Positions 1 through 7,219 of a stretch of 64,000 nucleotides of DNA are shown piece by piece (position 1 is the first letter of the stretch; every line of letters begins with the position of its first letter). Position numbers and translations under genes: made by a program. The stretch spans positions 52,543 through 116,542 of the forward strand of contig DAZV01000037.1 of NCBI GenBank assembly GCA_002083825.1, written 5' to 3'. Origin of the DNA: Candidatus Sericytochromatia bacterium S15B-MN24 CBMW_12. GTDB lineage: Bacteria; Cyanobacteriota; Sericytochromatia; S15B-MN24; UBA4093. The notes beneath the pieces were generated by a model. The model saw only the letters and a list, made by a program, of their open reading frames with translations. It was not told the DNA's origin and did not search any database.

Positions 1-1
1 C

Positions 2-394
2 AACCTCTACATCGCCGATACCGGCAACCACCGCATCCGGCGAATCGGCGTCGACGGCACGGTCTCGACGGTCGCCGGAACCGGCGTGGCGGGTGACGCG
101 GGGGACGGGGGGCTGGCGACGGAGGCGCAGCTGAACCATCCCACGGGCATCTCCATGGACGCCTTCGGGAACCTCTACATCGCGGACTCGGAGAATCACC
201 GGATCCGCCAGGTGAGACCGGACGGAACGCTGATCACGATCGCGGGGCAGATCTTCGGCGGCTTCGGCGGCGACGGGGAGTTGCCCGCCCGGGCCCGCTT
301 CAACATCCCCACGGGGATTGCCGTCGCTCCGTGGGGATCCTTGCTCGTCGCCGACCGCGACAATCACCGCGTCCGGGAGTTCGGGATTCCCTAG
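2..394 (+). CDS. NHL-repeat beta-propeller protein, 3' part
   Basis: The gene enters from the left edge, so its start and any signal peptide are outside the window. The visible 130 residues hold about two and a half NHL repeats of the type 'NLYIADTGNHRIR' followed by 'STVAGTG' and 'GDGG.ATEAQLNHPTGI'. Each repeat would be one blade of a beta-propeller. NHL propellers usually mediate protein or ligand binding. Three more proteins of this kind are encoded further right, at 20661-21908, 29054-30505 and 31370-33628, so this belongs to a paralogous envelope family. The frame is open from base 2 and stops at 392-394. The ligand is unknown. Confidence 0.85.
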   Translation, partial: NLYIADTGNHRIRRIGVDGTVSTVAGTGVAGDAGDGGLATEAQLNHPTGISMDAFGNLYIADSENHRIRQVRPDGTLITIAGQIFGGFGGDGELPARARFNIPTGIAVAPWGSLLVADRDNHRVREFGIP

Positions 395-434
395 CGACCG
401 AGGCCCGTCCGCTTCGACCTCCGTCGGGGGCTCG

Positions 435-543
435 AAGCTAGCGCCCGCGGCTGTTTCGTAAGGCAGCGAGGGATAGCCGTGACGTTGCCCCGATGCGATA
501 GAGTCGTAGCCCTCGCTGGCCTGAAGAAACGTCGTTTGCTCTA
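435..543. repeat. Interspersed hairpin repeat, copy 1
   Basis: The segment from 435 onward closely matches the one at 20602-20663: both share 'aagctagcg', then 'gcggctgtttcgtaa', then 'cagc' and 'gccgt'. Positions 450-467 form a hairpin with loop CGTA. In this copy two positions of the stem are U-G pairs when read as plus-strand RNA, where copy 2 has U-A pairs. A second inverted repeat (cagcgaggg / ccctcgctg) lies within 464-520. Compared with copy 2 this one carries roughly 45 extra bases in the middle. Both copies abut the stop codon of a minus-strand gene. It sits between convergent genes, so a transcript-end role is possible. Confidence 0.55.
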
Positions 544-1356
544 GGAAGGTGTCGCCGGATTCGCCTGCCGCTCGATCGGATAGCAGAGCGCGAGGTAATA
601 GGGAACGAAACGCTCGCCTCGACCCTTGATAGCCAGGTGGATTCCGCACCAAGAAACGCGGGTTACCGTCCCGTTCAGCGGGCCAATCCAGAAGGACTCT
701 GCCGGCTGGATGGGGGCGGTGATCGTGAATAGCAGGCGCACGAAAAGCGTCGAAGCGGTCAAGCCCAGGGGAACGGCTCCGAGGAGGGCGAGCCAGGGCA
801 AAACCAGGTCCAGCCCGACGTTCCCGAAAGCGAGCATCGACGAGAGCCCCAGAGAGATCGTCAGCGCGCCCGTGACGAAGGCGGGGAGCAGCGCGAATCG
901 CAACCGGGTGCGGAGGAGCCATTGCGCGATGCGAGTTTCCCGCCGGAGGGGGGCGGGTGAGTCGATGCGCTCGCAATGGGAAATGAGCTCGGCCAGCAGC
1001 GCGGCCACCTCGTCCGGTCTCTCGGCGCGATCCAGTCGCTCGCCGATGCTCGTCACCTCGAGATCGGCCGCGTCAGACCAATCTTCCAGCCACTCGAGAC
1101 GCTCGGTGAACTCGAACTCACGCTCCTCGATGCGAGAGACTGAGTCCCTAAGCTCGTCGAGTTCGCGCTGAAGCTCCGCTACGCGCTCCTCGTGGACGGT
1201 CGTGGGTCCGGGTTCGCCCTTGATGAACGCGATCAGATCCTGGGTCGAGGGTCCGCCAACCAGGTGATGAGGGGCGACCGTGTTGCGATGAAAGACATCC
1301 TTCGATCGTGGCTGAGACGGGAAGGGGATCGGTTCGATCCAGATGGGCTGGCTCAT
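541..1356 (-). CDS. Coiled-coil membrane protein at the end of the mot operon
   Basis: 271 residues, family not recognised. Residues about 52-112 are highly charged and heptad-like (coiled coil). Residues about 153-176 and 183-212 are two membrane segments. The C-terminal stretch 222-257 reads 'FWIGPLNGTV' and then a short strand pattern ending 'RFVPYYLA', which weakly recalls the beta-domain of MscS channels; this resemblance is tentative. Its ATG overlaps the motB stop codon by three bases (1354-1356), so it is translationally coupled to motB and is likely part of the same membrane machine. It is the last gene of the operon. Confidence 0.75.
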   Translation of the reverse strand: MSQPIWIEPIPFPSQPRSKDVFHRNTVAPHHLVGGPSTQDLIAFIKGEPGPTTVHEERVAELQRELDELRDSVSRIEEREFEFTERLEWLEDWSDAADLEVTSIGERLDRAERPDEVAALLAELISHCERIDSPAPLRRETRIAQWLLRTRLRFALLPAFVTGALTISLGLSSMLAFGNVGLDLVLPWLALLGAVPLGLTASTLFVRLLFTITAPIQPAESFWIGPLNGTVTRVSWCGIHLAIKGRGERFVPYYLALCYPIERQANPATPS

Positions 1357-2087
1357 GGGTGTTTCTGCTCCGTCTTGGCGGGAAGCGCGGTCGTGCGCGG
1401 TTCCGGGTAGAGGCGAATGACGATCCGGCGGTTCTTGGCCTGGTTCGCGGGGATCGGCTTTCCCGCGGCATCTCGGTTGGGGATCTTGGCATGGATATCC
1501 GCGTAACCGGCTGCTTTCAGGCGGATCTTGTCGACATCCGCATCCAGCATGAACCTCACGACGTTGGTCGCCCGGCGCGTGGAAAGCTCCCAGTTGGAGG
1601 GAAACTCGGCGGTCCGGATGGGGTTATCATCCGTGTGGCCTTCCACCTCGATGATGTAGCTCTTGTAGGTCTCGGTCTTGAGTTCCTCGGCGATCTCGGT
1701 GAAGGTCGGCTTGATGGCGGGCAGGAGATCGGCTTTTCCGCTGATAAAGAGAATGCTGGAGGCGAACTCGACAACGACGCCCTTCTTGTCCTGAGTGACC
1801 TCGACCTCGTCCTGGAGACCCTTGCTCTCGACGATGCGCTCGATTTGCTCACGTATCTCGGTCAGGGGCTTGGCGGTTTCCTTGCCCGAGAGGTCCTTCT
1901 GCATCTGGGAAGAGACCTGCTCGTAGGCGTTCATGTCGATATTCGACATCGCCAGGATCATGATGAACAGCGCCATGAGGTTGGTGATGGTATCGGCGTA
2001 GGTGATGAGCCAGCCCTCGTCATCCTGAGGGACGCTCGAGCGGTTGCCGCCGAAGGGGCTTCGGTTTCGGCCGAAGGGACTGGCCAT
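1353..2087 (-). CDS. motB: Stator protein MotB (OmpA-like)
   Basis: 244 residues. MotB partners MotA as the ion-conducting stator that anchors to peptidoglycan. A single membrane helix (about 26-46) holds 'WLITYADTITNLMAL', with the ion-binding aspartate at residue 32, the same number as in E. coli MotB. Residues about 105-232 form an OmpA/MotB peptidoglycan-binding domain with 'EVEGHTDDNPI' and 'NWELSTRRA'. A plug and linker region lies between. The start has a GAGGG Shine-Dalgarno eight bases upstream and lies three bases after the motA stop. The complete aspartate and OmpA motifs argue for a functional stator. Confidence 0.93.
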   Translation of the reverse strand: MASPFGRNRSPFGGNRSSVPQDDEGWLITYADTITNLMALFIMILAMSNIDMNAYEQVSSQMQKDLSGKETAKPLTEIREQIERIVESKGLQDEVEVTQDKKGVVVEFASSILFISGKADLLPAIKPTFTEIAEELKTETYKSYIIEVEGHTDDNPIRTAEFPSNWELSTRRATNVVRFMLDADVDKIRLKAAGYADIHAKIPNRDAAGKPIPANQAKNRRIVIRLYPEPRTTALPAKTEQKHP

Positions 2088-2090
2088 GGG

Positions 2091-2915
2091 CTAGGCCCTC
2101 TCGGGGGCCTTCTCCCCCTTTTTCGCGTTGAAGTGATCGTAGTGGAAGGCCGGGTCCATCAAGGCATTGAGGCGGTCCTGGACGTAGATCGGGGGTTTCT
2201 TCTGGGCGATCATGACGATTCCCTCGAGGAGCATGTAGCGGCGATGCCGCTCGATTTCCAGGACCTGCTGGGTCTTGGTGGCCGCCGGCATGAAGAGCAA
2301 TCGCGCCGCCATGACCCCGTAGAGGGTGGCGAGGAGCGCCACGGCCATGGCCGGCCCGATCTTCGAGGGATCGGAGCCCATGTTCGACATCATGATGACC
2401 AGACCGACGAGGGTCCCGACCATCCCGAAGGCCGGAGCATGCCCGCCCATCTGATGAAGAATCGTCGCGGGAACCATGCGGCGCTGATGCGCCGACTCGA
2501 TGAAATCCCCCAGGAAGAGTCTGAGATCCGGTTCCTTGTAGCCGTTCATGAGCAGGGTCAAGGCGTACCTGAGAAAGCCGTCGAGCTTCTTGTCGGTGGC
2601 GGTCTGGTCCTCGATGGCGCCCAGACTCTGCTGCGAGAGGTAAGACCATTCGACCATCTGCTTGATGTCGTTGCGAAGCGTACTGGGCTGGATGGGCTGC
2701 ATCACGAAGATCTTGAGCAGCGTGGTCATGGCCTTCCAGACGTAGCGGGTGCGGGCGCCGATCAAGGCAGCGGCCAGCGTTCCGCCGAAGATGATGGCGA
2801 AGGGTTCGAGGCTCCAGAACATCCCGAAGTTGTCGGTGTGCCCGGCGATCGCCCAGAGGGTCAACCCGAAGCCCATGACCAGACCCAGAACGGTTGAAAT
2901 CGAGATCATCGGCAT
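2091..2915 (-). CDS. motA: Stator protein MotA
   Basis: 274 residues, normal for MotA/PomA. Four membrane segments are visible: two near the N-terminus (about 5-24 and 33-52) and two in the C-terminal third ('GMVGTLVGLVIMM' and 'VALLATLYGVMAARLLF'). These carry the conserved glycine and proline pattern of the MotA/ExbB proton-channel family. The roughly 90-residue cytoplasmic loop between helices 2 and 3 is where MotA contacts FliG in flagellar motors. Here the likely partner is the FliG-like domain encoded upstream in the same operon (4760-6553). The stop codon is three bases before motB. Confidence 0.93.
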   Translation of the reverse strand: MPMISISTVLGLVMGFGLTLWAIAGHTDNFGMFWSLEPFAIIFGGTLAAALIGARTRYVWKAMTTLLKIFVMQPIQPSTLRNDIKQMVEWSYLSQQSLGAIEDQTATDKKLDGFLRYALTLLMNGYKEPDLRLFLGDFIESAHQRRMVPATILHQMGGHAPAFGMVGTLVGLVIMMSNMGSDPSKIGPAMAVALLATLYGVMAARLLFMPAATKTQQVLEIERHRRYMLLEGIVMIAQKKPPIYVQDRLNALMDPAFHYDHFNAKKGEKAPERA

Positions 2916-2925
2916 ATCAGCGCAC

Positions 2926-4080
2926 CTACCTGAACGCCAAGCCGAAGGTGGCGTGGTAGGCCATGCCGCCGTACGTCATCGTGCCTGCGAGCGTCGAATC
3001 GGACGCCATCTTCAGGCTCTGCTGGGGAATGTAGGTGAAGCCCAGGTTCATGAAGAGATCGGGCGTGAAACGGAGCAGGAAGCCCATCTTCCCGGAGGAC
3101 GGCTGCGCCAAGGCCTCGGAAAGCGAGAACGCGAGCCCCGGCCCCGCATACATGTTCACGACGCCGATGCTGTTCGCGCCGACGAAAAGCGGATCGAGCC
3201 TCAGGAAGAACAGGGGAGTCACGTTGAGCATGCCGTGATACAGGCTGCGCTCGACCCCGCCGGCCTGGAGGTACTCCGCGTCGAGGCCGACGGCGAGATT
3301 CTCCCAGAAGTAGGTGTTTCGAAGCGCCATCATGCCCGCGCTCAACGAAAGATTGGCGTGCTTCCCGGCGCCGCCCGCCGGATTCGAGGCCCGGTGCGCC
3401 GCGAAGCCCGTGACTCCGGAATAGACGTAGACACCGTTATCGCGGGTCTTGCGCTCCGCTTCGTCGCGACGGGCCCGTTCGGTCCGGCGCGCCTCTTCCT
3501 CGGCCTTCGTGCGCATCAGCGCGGTCTGCCGAACGGCGTTGAAGTCGTAGGAGTAGCGGTGCGTCCAGACAATCTCGCCGTCGGAGGCGCGAACGAGCTT
3601 GAGATGGACCATGACGACCTGGTTGGTGACGAACGGCGCGTACATGAGCACGGCGTCCGCTCCGAGTTCCTTGGCCATCTCGCGCAGGCGCTCCGTCGAC
3701 TCGATGGTCGTGCTGACCTGAAGGACCGTGGGCGTGGAGACCACGCGCCGGACCTTGGACTCGCGCGACTCCAGCAGCTTGAAGCGCCTCAACGGGATCA
3801 GCAGCTCCTGGAGGCGATTCTCCACCAGCAGATCCAGCTTGTCGGTTTCGGGTCGGCGGCGCTCGTTGAAGAGGAAGACCCGGAGCAACGTCGGATCGAC
3901 CTTGCCGATCTCCGCGGGTAGGGACGGCAGGATCTGCTCGGCCGCCTGCGCGTAGTTCAGAAGATCCGTCACCAGAGGCTCCGCGTCGGACTCGGCCGGC
4001 GCCGCGAACGCGGCGGGAGCCCCAAGGGACGCGGCGAGCGACAGCGCGAGGCCTCCCGAAAGTACCCAGTTAGCGCTCAC
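2926..4080 (-). CDS. FlgO/CsgG-like N-domain with outer-membrane barrel-like C-domain
   Basis: 384 residues with a signal peptide ending in 'GAPAAFAAPA'. Residues about 35-190 contain 'LLVENRLQELLIPLRRFKLLES' and 'AKELGADAVLMYAPFV', the fold pattern of the FlgO/CsgG/TolB-N group of periplasmic envelope proteins. A very charged helix (about 193-222) follows. Residues 225-384 are alternating, aromatic- and glycine-rich and end in 'GLAFR', like an outer-membrane beta-barrel. FlgO-type proteins stabilise the flagellar motor at the outer membrane in Vibrio, so location in a motAB operon is suggestive. GTG start at 4080 follows GGAGGAGG by five bases. The domain combination is unusual; the role is inferred. 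Confidence 0.7.
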   Translation of the reverse strand: MSANWVLSGGLALSLAASLGAPAAFAAPAESDAEPLVTDLLNYAQAAEQILPSLPAEIGKVDPTLLRVFLFNERRRPETDKLDLLVENRLQELLIPLRRFKLLESRESKVRRVVSTPTVLQVSTTIESTERLREMAKELGADAVLMYAPFVTNQVVMVHLKLVRASDGEIVWTHRYSYDFNAVRQTALMRTKAEEEARRTERARRDEAERKTRDNGVYVYSGVTGFAAHRASNPAGGAGKHANLSLSAGMMALRNTYFWENLAVGLDAEYLQAGGVERSLYHGMLNVTPLFFLRLDPLFVGANSIGVVNMYAGPGLAFSLSEALAQPSSGKMGFLLRFTPDLFMNLGFTYIPQQSLKMASDSTLAGTMTYGGMAYHATFGLAFR

Positions 4081-4082
4081 GA

Positions 4083-4757
4083 TTACCTCCTCCGATTCCG
4101 AATCCAGTCAAGGGCGTTGCGGGTATCCGTCAACCGCGGATCCAGCTCGAGGGCGCGAGACCAGGCCTCCTCGGCTTCGCCATCCCGGCCGAGCTTGAAG
4201 CAAAGCGAGCCTCTCAGGGCATGCAGCGTCGCCACTTCATCATCCACTCCGAGCGCGGCATCGACGGACTCCAGCGCCTGGCGGTAGCGTCCCTCCCGGG
4301 CGAGCATGGGCGCGCGGAACAGCGCATCGGCCACGATCCGAACCCGCTCGGATACCGCGGGAGTCGGCCTCGCGGAAGGATCCTGCGGCTTCGCCGGCAG
4401 AGGCGACGCCTCATCCGCGAGCAAGTACGGCTCGTAGGGTTCCTCGGAGTCCGACGACGCGGAAGTGATCGCCTCGTCCATCCCGCCTCCGATTGGCGAC
4501 CCGGAGGCAGGACTGGGTTCGGGAACGGGCGTGGGCTTGTTCATCTCGATGCGCAGGAAGAAATCCGGCTGATTCGTATCCAGCAGCGAGTCCACGTCCA
4601 CGGTTTCTTGACCGCGTTTCAGGTGGATGAGGCCTTCGCGCTGCATAGGAAGCGGCGAGGACCAGACCTGCTGGATGAAGAGAACGGGGGCGGCGACGGC
4701 GAGCGTCAGACCGTAGGCGATCGCCCAGACCTGCCCGCGACTCGGCATGTTCGACAT
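4083..4757 (-). CDS. Membrane-anchored TPR protein of the mot operon
   Basis: 224 residues. A single membrane helix lies at about 10-32, followed by a Pro/Ser-rich low-complexity linker (about 70-130) and two or three TPR motifs in the C-terminal half ('YRQALESVDAALGVDDE', 'GEAEEAWSRALELDP'). TPR domains are protein-interaction scaffolds. The topology puts the repeats outside the inner membrane, where they could bridge the rotor-like protein encoded just upstream and the FlgO-like protein encoded just downstream; that is inference. The stop TAA is two bases before the next gene's GTG. No enzymatic motif is seen. Confidence 0.75.
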   Translation of the reverse strand: MSNMPSRGQVWAIAYGLTLAVAAPVLFIQQVWSSPLPMQREGLIHLKRGQETVDVDSLLDTNQPDFFLRIEMNKPTPVPEPSPASGSPIGGGMDEAITSASSDSEEPYEPYLLADEASPLPAKPQDPSARPTPAVSERVRIVADALFRAPMLAREGRYRQALESVDAALGVDDEVATLHALRGSLCFKLGRDGEAEEAWSRALELDPRLTDTRNALDWIRNRRR

Positions 4758-4759
4758 CC

Positions 4760-6553
4760 TTAGTTACCTTCGCCCTTCGGAACGATCATCACGCGGGACG
4801 TCTGGCGAATCCGGTTGAGAAGATCGCGGCGCATGGCATCCCGGGCCGCGGGGTCCGCATCGAGAAGGGAGGGGCCCGCCAGCGCCTCGTCGACGACCTG
4901 GCGACCCCGCACGTTCAGGGCTCCGGTCAGCGCGGCGACGACGTCGGCCGGCGCGTCGCGAAGCACCTCGGCGAGTTGCTCCCTGGGGAAGTCCCGGACC
5001 GCATCGCGCAGGGTCTCCATGCGAATCTTGGGAATATCGTCGAAGGCGAGGTAACTCTGCTTCACCTGCTGCAGGACCTGAGGATTCTGAGTCGAGAGTT
5101 CCTGCAAGATGCGCTGCTCCATCTGGCGATCGGAGTGATCCAGCAGACCGACCAGAAGTTCGATGCCGTTGGTGACGGACGTCGAGAAGCGCGGAGCCTC
5201 CGAGGCCTTGCGGGCGAGGTGCAGGGCGATGTCTTGAAAGGCCGCCATGGGAATCGCCGAGAGATCGCCCATGGCCGCCATGGTGGCTCCGAGCTCTCCG
5301 GGGTTCATCAACTGCATCAAGCCGATCGCGCGATGCGGGGGCAACTGGGAGTAAACCAGCGCCTGGACCCGCGGGGATTCCTCCTGCAGGACGAAGAGGA
5401 GCTGGGAATCTTCCAGGACTTCGAGGAAGGCGAAGGGATCCCGGCGTCGTGAAGTCGTCCGGCCGCCCGCGGCATGCCGATCCCGCGAGATCGCTCGAAT
5501 CGCCTCGGCCATGGCCTGCTGAACCTCTTCGACGGGAACCTCGCCGCGTTCGAACCGGCTGAGCTCGATGGTGCGCCAGAGTTCATCCGACACGCCGGGA
5601 AAGAGCCGGCGACTGACACCCGTGCCGAGGGTCCGGACGAGGATCGCGGCGCGCTCCATGCCAAGCTCCTGAGCCAAAAGCTGCCCCATGTAGCGTTCCG
5701 CGAGCTCGGGTTCGCTTAGAAGCAGCATGGTCAACTCGTGACGAAGCGCCTCGGCATTCGAACTTGCCGAATCGGCGCCCGACGCCACGGGAGCGGAGGG
5801 CCCGGAAGATAGCTGGACGGTAGCCGCGGCGGATTCGGGTGCCGGACGCCGGCGCGAAACGAGCCATCCCAGACCGAGGCCGCCGGCTCCCGCCAGAAGC
5901 AACCAGACCCACGACGGCAGCGAACGCTCCATGGGCGCCGCACCCGTTTGGGTCGGAAAGTCGCGGCGGGTGATGTCGATGTCCAGGTCGCGCGCAAACT
6001 GATGATCCACCTTCTGGGTGATCATGTTCCGGATGAAGTCCTCATCCTTGCTCGTCAAGGACGAGGGCAGCACCACCGAGACCCGAAGACGCTCGATCTT
6101 GCGCTCCGCGAATTCCCGTTCCGGAGCGGCAGCCACCGGGGGGGACCAAGACGGCGGAGGGGTTGCAGCCGCCTGGACTTGGGGAGCGGGCCTCGCGCGC
6201 TCCGAAGAAAGGCCGGGCAGGACGGGCGGCTCGTCGCTGTCGTTCTCGACCATGCCCAGCGCGGGCAAGGGAGGATTGACGGGAGTCTGCGGGATCGGGG
6301 CCTGGGGCGCTCGCACGGCGATGGCCTCCGGTTCGGCGAGGAGAGCCTTGACTTGAATGATGAAGTGCTCCGGGCCGAGATAGGCGCTCAAGTTGCGGTC
6401 CAGGCTCTCTTCGAGAAAGCGCTCGTAACTCAAGAGTCCCAGACCCGCTTCCGGGCGCGGCATCTCGGGGGGATTCTGCTGGGCGATGGCAGTCACGGGC
6501 AACAAGGCCACGCCCACCAAGGCAACCAGAACAACGGCTTTACGGCTCTTCAA
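4760..6553 (-). CDS. FliF-like/FliG-like fusion membrane protein
   Basis: 597 residues from the preferred TTG start, which follows GAGG by ten bases and gives a clean signal segment ('MKSRKAVVLVALVGVALL'). An upstream TTG at 6601 would add 16 residues. Residues 41-72 ('YERFLEESLDRNLSAYLG') match the FliF pattern before the C-terminal membrane helix. After a Pro-rich linker (75-145), residues 150-200 ('RLRVSVVLPSSLT') match the FliF periplasmic C-part. A membrane helix (214-231) leads to a cytoplasmic FliG-like region: N-part about 270-355, middle domain from about 373 ('FLEVLEDSQLLFVLQEE'), C-domain to 590 ('FDDIPKIRMETLRDAV'). An Asp-Glu pair at 555-556 aligns with the torque-helix aspartates. 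The ring-building N-terminal FliF domains are absent. It leads the motAB operon. Confidence 0.75.
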   Translation of the reverse strand: MKSRKAVVLVALVGVALLPVTAIAQQNPPEMPRPEAGLGLLSYERFLEESLDRNLSAYLGPEHFIIQVKALLAEPEAIAVRAPQAPIPQTPVNPPLPALGMVENDSDEPPVLPGLSSERARPAPQVQAAATPPPSWSPPVAAAPEREFAERKIERLRVSVVLPSSLTSKDEDFIRNMITQKVDHQFARDLDIDITRRDFPTQTGAAPMERSLPSWVWLLLAGAGGLGLGWLVSRRRPAPESAAATVQLSSGPSAPVASGADSASSNAEALRHELTMLLLSEPELAERYMGQLLAQELGMERAAILVRTLGTGVSRRLFPGVSDELWRTIELSRFERGEVPVEEVQQAMAEAIRAISRDRHAAGGRTTSRRRDPFAFLEVLEDSQLLFVLQEESPRVQALVYSQLPPHRAIGLMQLMNPGELGATMAAMGDLSAIPMAAFQDIALHLARKASEAPRFSTSVTNGIELLVGLLDHSDRQMEQRILQELSTQNPQVLQQVKQSYLAFDDIPKIRMETLRDAVRDFPREQLAEVLRDAPADVVAALTGALNVRGRQVVDEALAGPSLLDADPAARDAMRRDLLNRIRQTSRVMIVPKGEGN

Positions 6554-6679
6554 GGGTTCGAAACCTCGCAACTCGGTCGAATGCTCTTTCGACGATACCA
6601 AGGCTGGTCATCAGAAGCGGTGATTCGCGTCATAGTTTGCCGAGGTACAATGAAGTCAGCAAGTTCGGAGGCCACGCCC

Positions 6680-7219
6680 ATGACCGTCAATCATCTCGTT
6701 TCCGTCCTGACCGGATGCTCCTTGGCCCTCGCGGCGATCGCGGGGCCTGCCTCGGCGGAGCCCGCCGAGAAAGCCGCGAGCGGTTCCATCCAATTCCGGC
6801 TCCGGCATCCCGAACCCGGATCGCCCCAAGCTGGGACGTCCGAGCACGACGAGGCCATCTGGGAGGACGTGAATCCCGCCTGGATTCGGGAAGCCCAGGA
6901 AGGCCTACTGGAGAGTCGCCACCCAGTCGCTCAAGGCGAAGATCCGAGGTCGACGCTTTCCGGCGCGGTCCTCTCCGGACTGACGCTGTTGCCGGTGGTC
7001 GGGCAGTTCGCCAATCATGAGTGGATGAAGGGGTTGCTCGTTCTTGGCACGGGTATCGGCCTCGCGACCGGCATCACCCTCGGAAACCGCCGCGGAAATC
7101 CCCAGTTGGTTCAGCTGGGCACCCTGGGGCTTTATCCGCTCGTGGGCTTCAGCTTGATCGACGCTTACGGCACGGCGCAGCATCGTAACAGCCAGAAAAC
7201 GGCGAGATCCGGCGACTAG
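6680..7219 (+). CDS. Secreted/membrane protein of unknown function
   Basis: 179 residues. The ATG at 6680 is chosen because GGAGG lies eight bases upstream and it directly begins a signal peptide ('LAAIAGPASAEPA'). An ATG at 6650 is possible but lacks a ribosome site. A TACAAT box at 6646-6651 could be the -10 of its promoter. Residues after about 95 contain two hydrophobic segments ('LSGLTLLPVVGQF' and 'GLLVLGTGIGLATG'), like small glycine-rich envelope proteins with paired hydrophobic segments. Family not recognised. It is divergent from the motor operon and converges on the next gene, overlapping its stop codon by two bases. Confidence 0.7.
   Translation: MTVNHLVSVLTGCSLALAAIAGPASAEPAEKAASGSIQFRLRHPEPGSPQAGTSEHDEAIWEDVNPAWIREAQEGLLESRHPVAQGEDPRSTLSGAVLSGLTLLPVVGQFANHEWMKGLLVLGTGIGLATGITLGNRRGNPQLVQLGTLGLYPLVGFSLIDAYGTAQHRNSQKTARSGD

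Noticed and set aside
541..6553. Complete flagellar gene cluster
   Set aside because: No rod, hook, filament, export or FliM/FliN gene is found in the window, so only a stator and rotor-like set is claimed.
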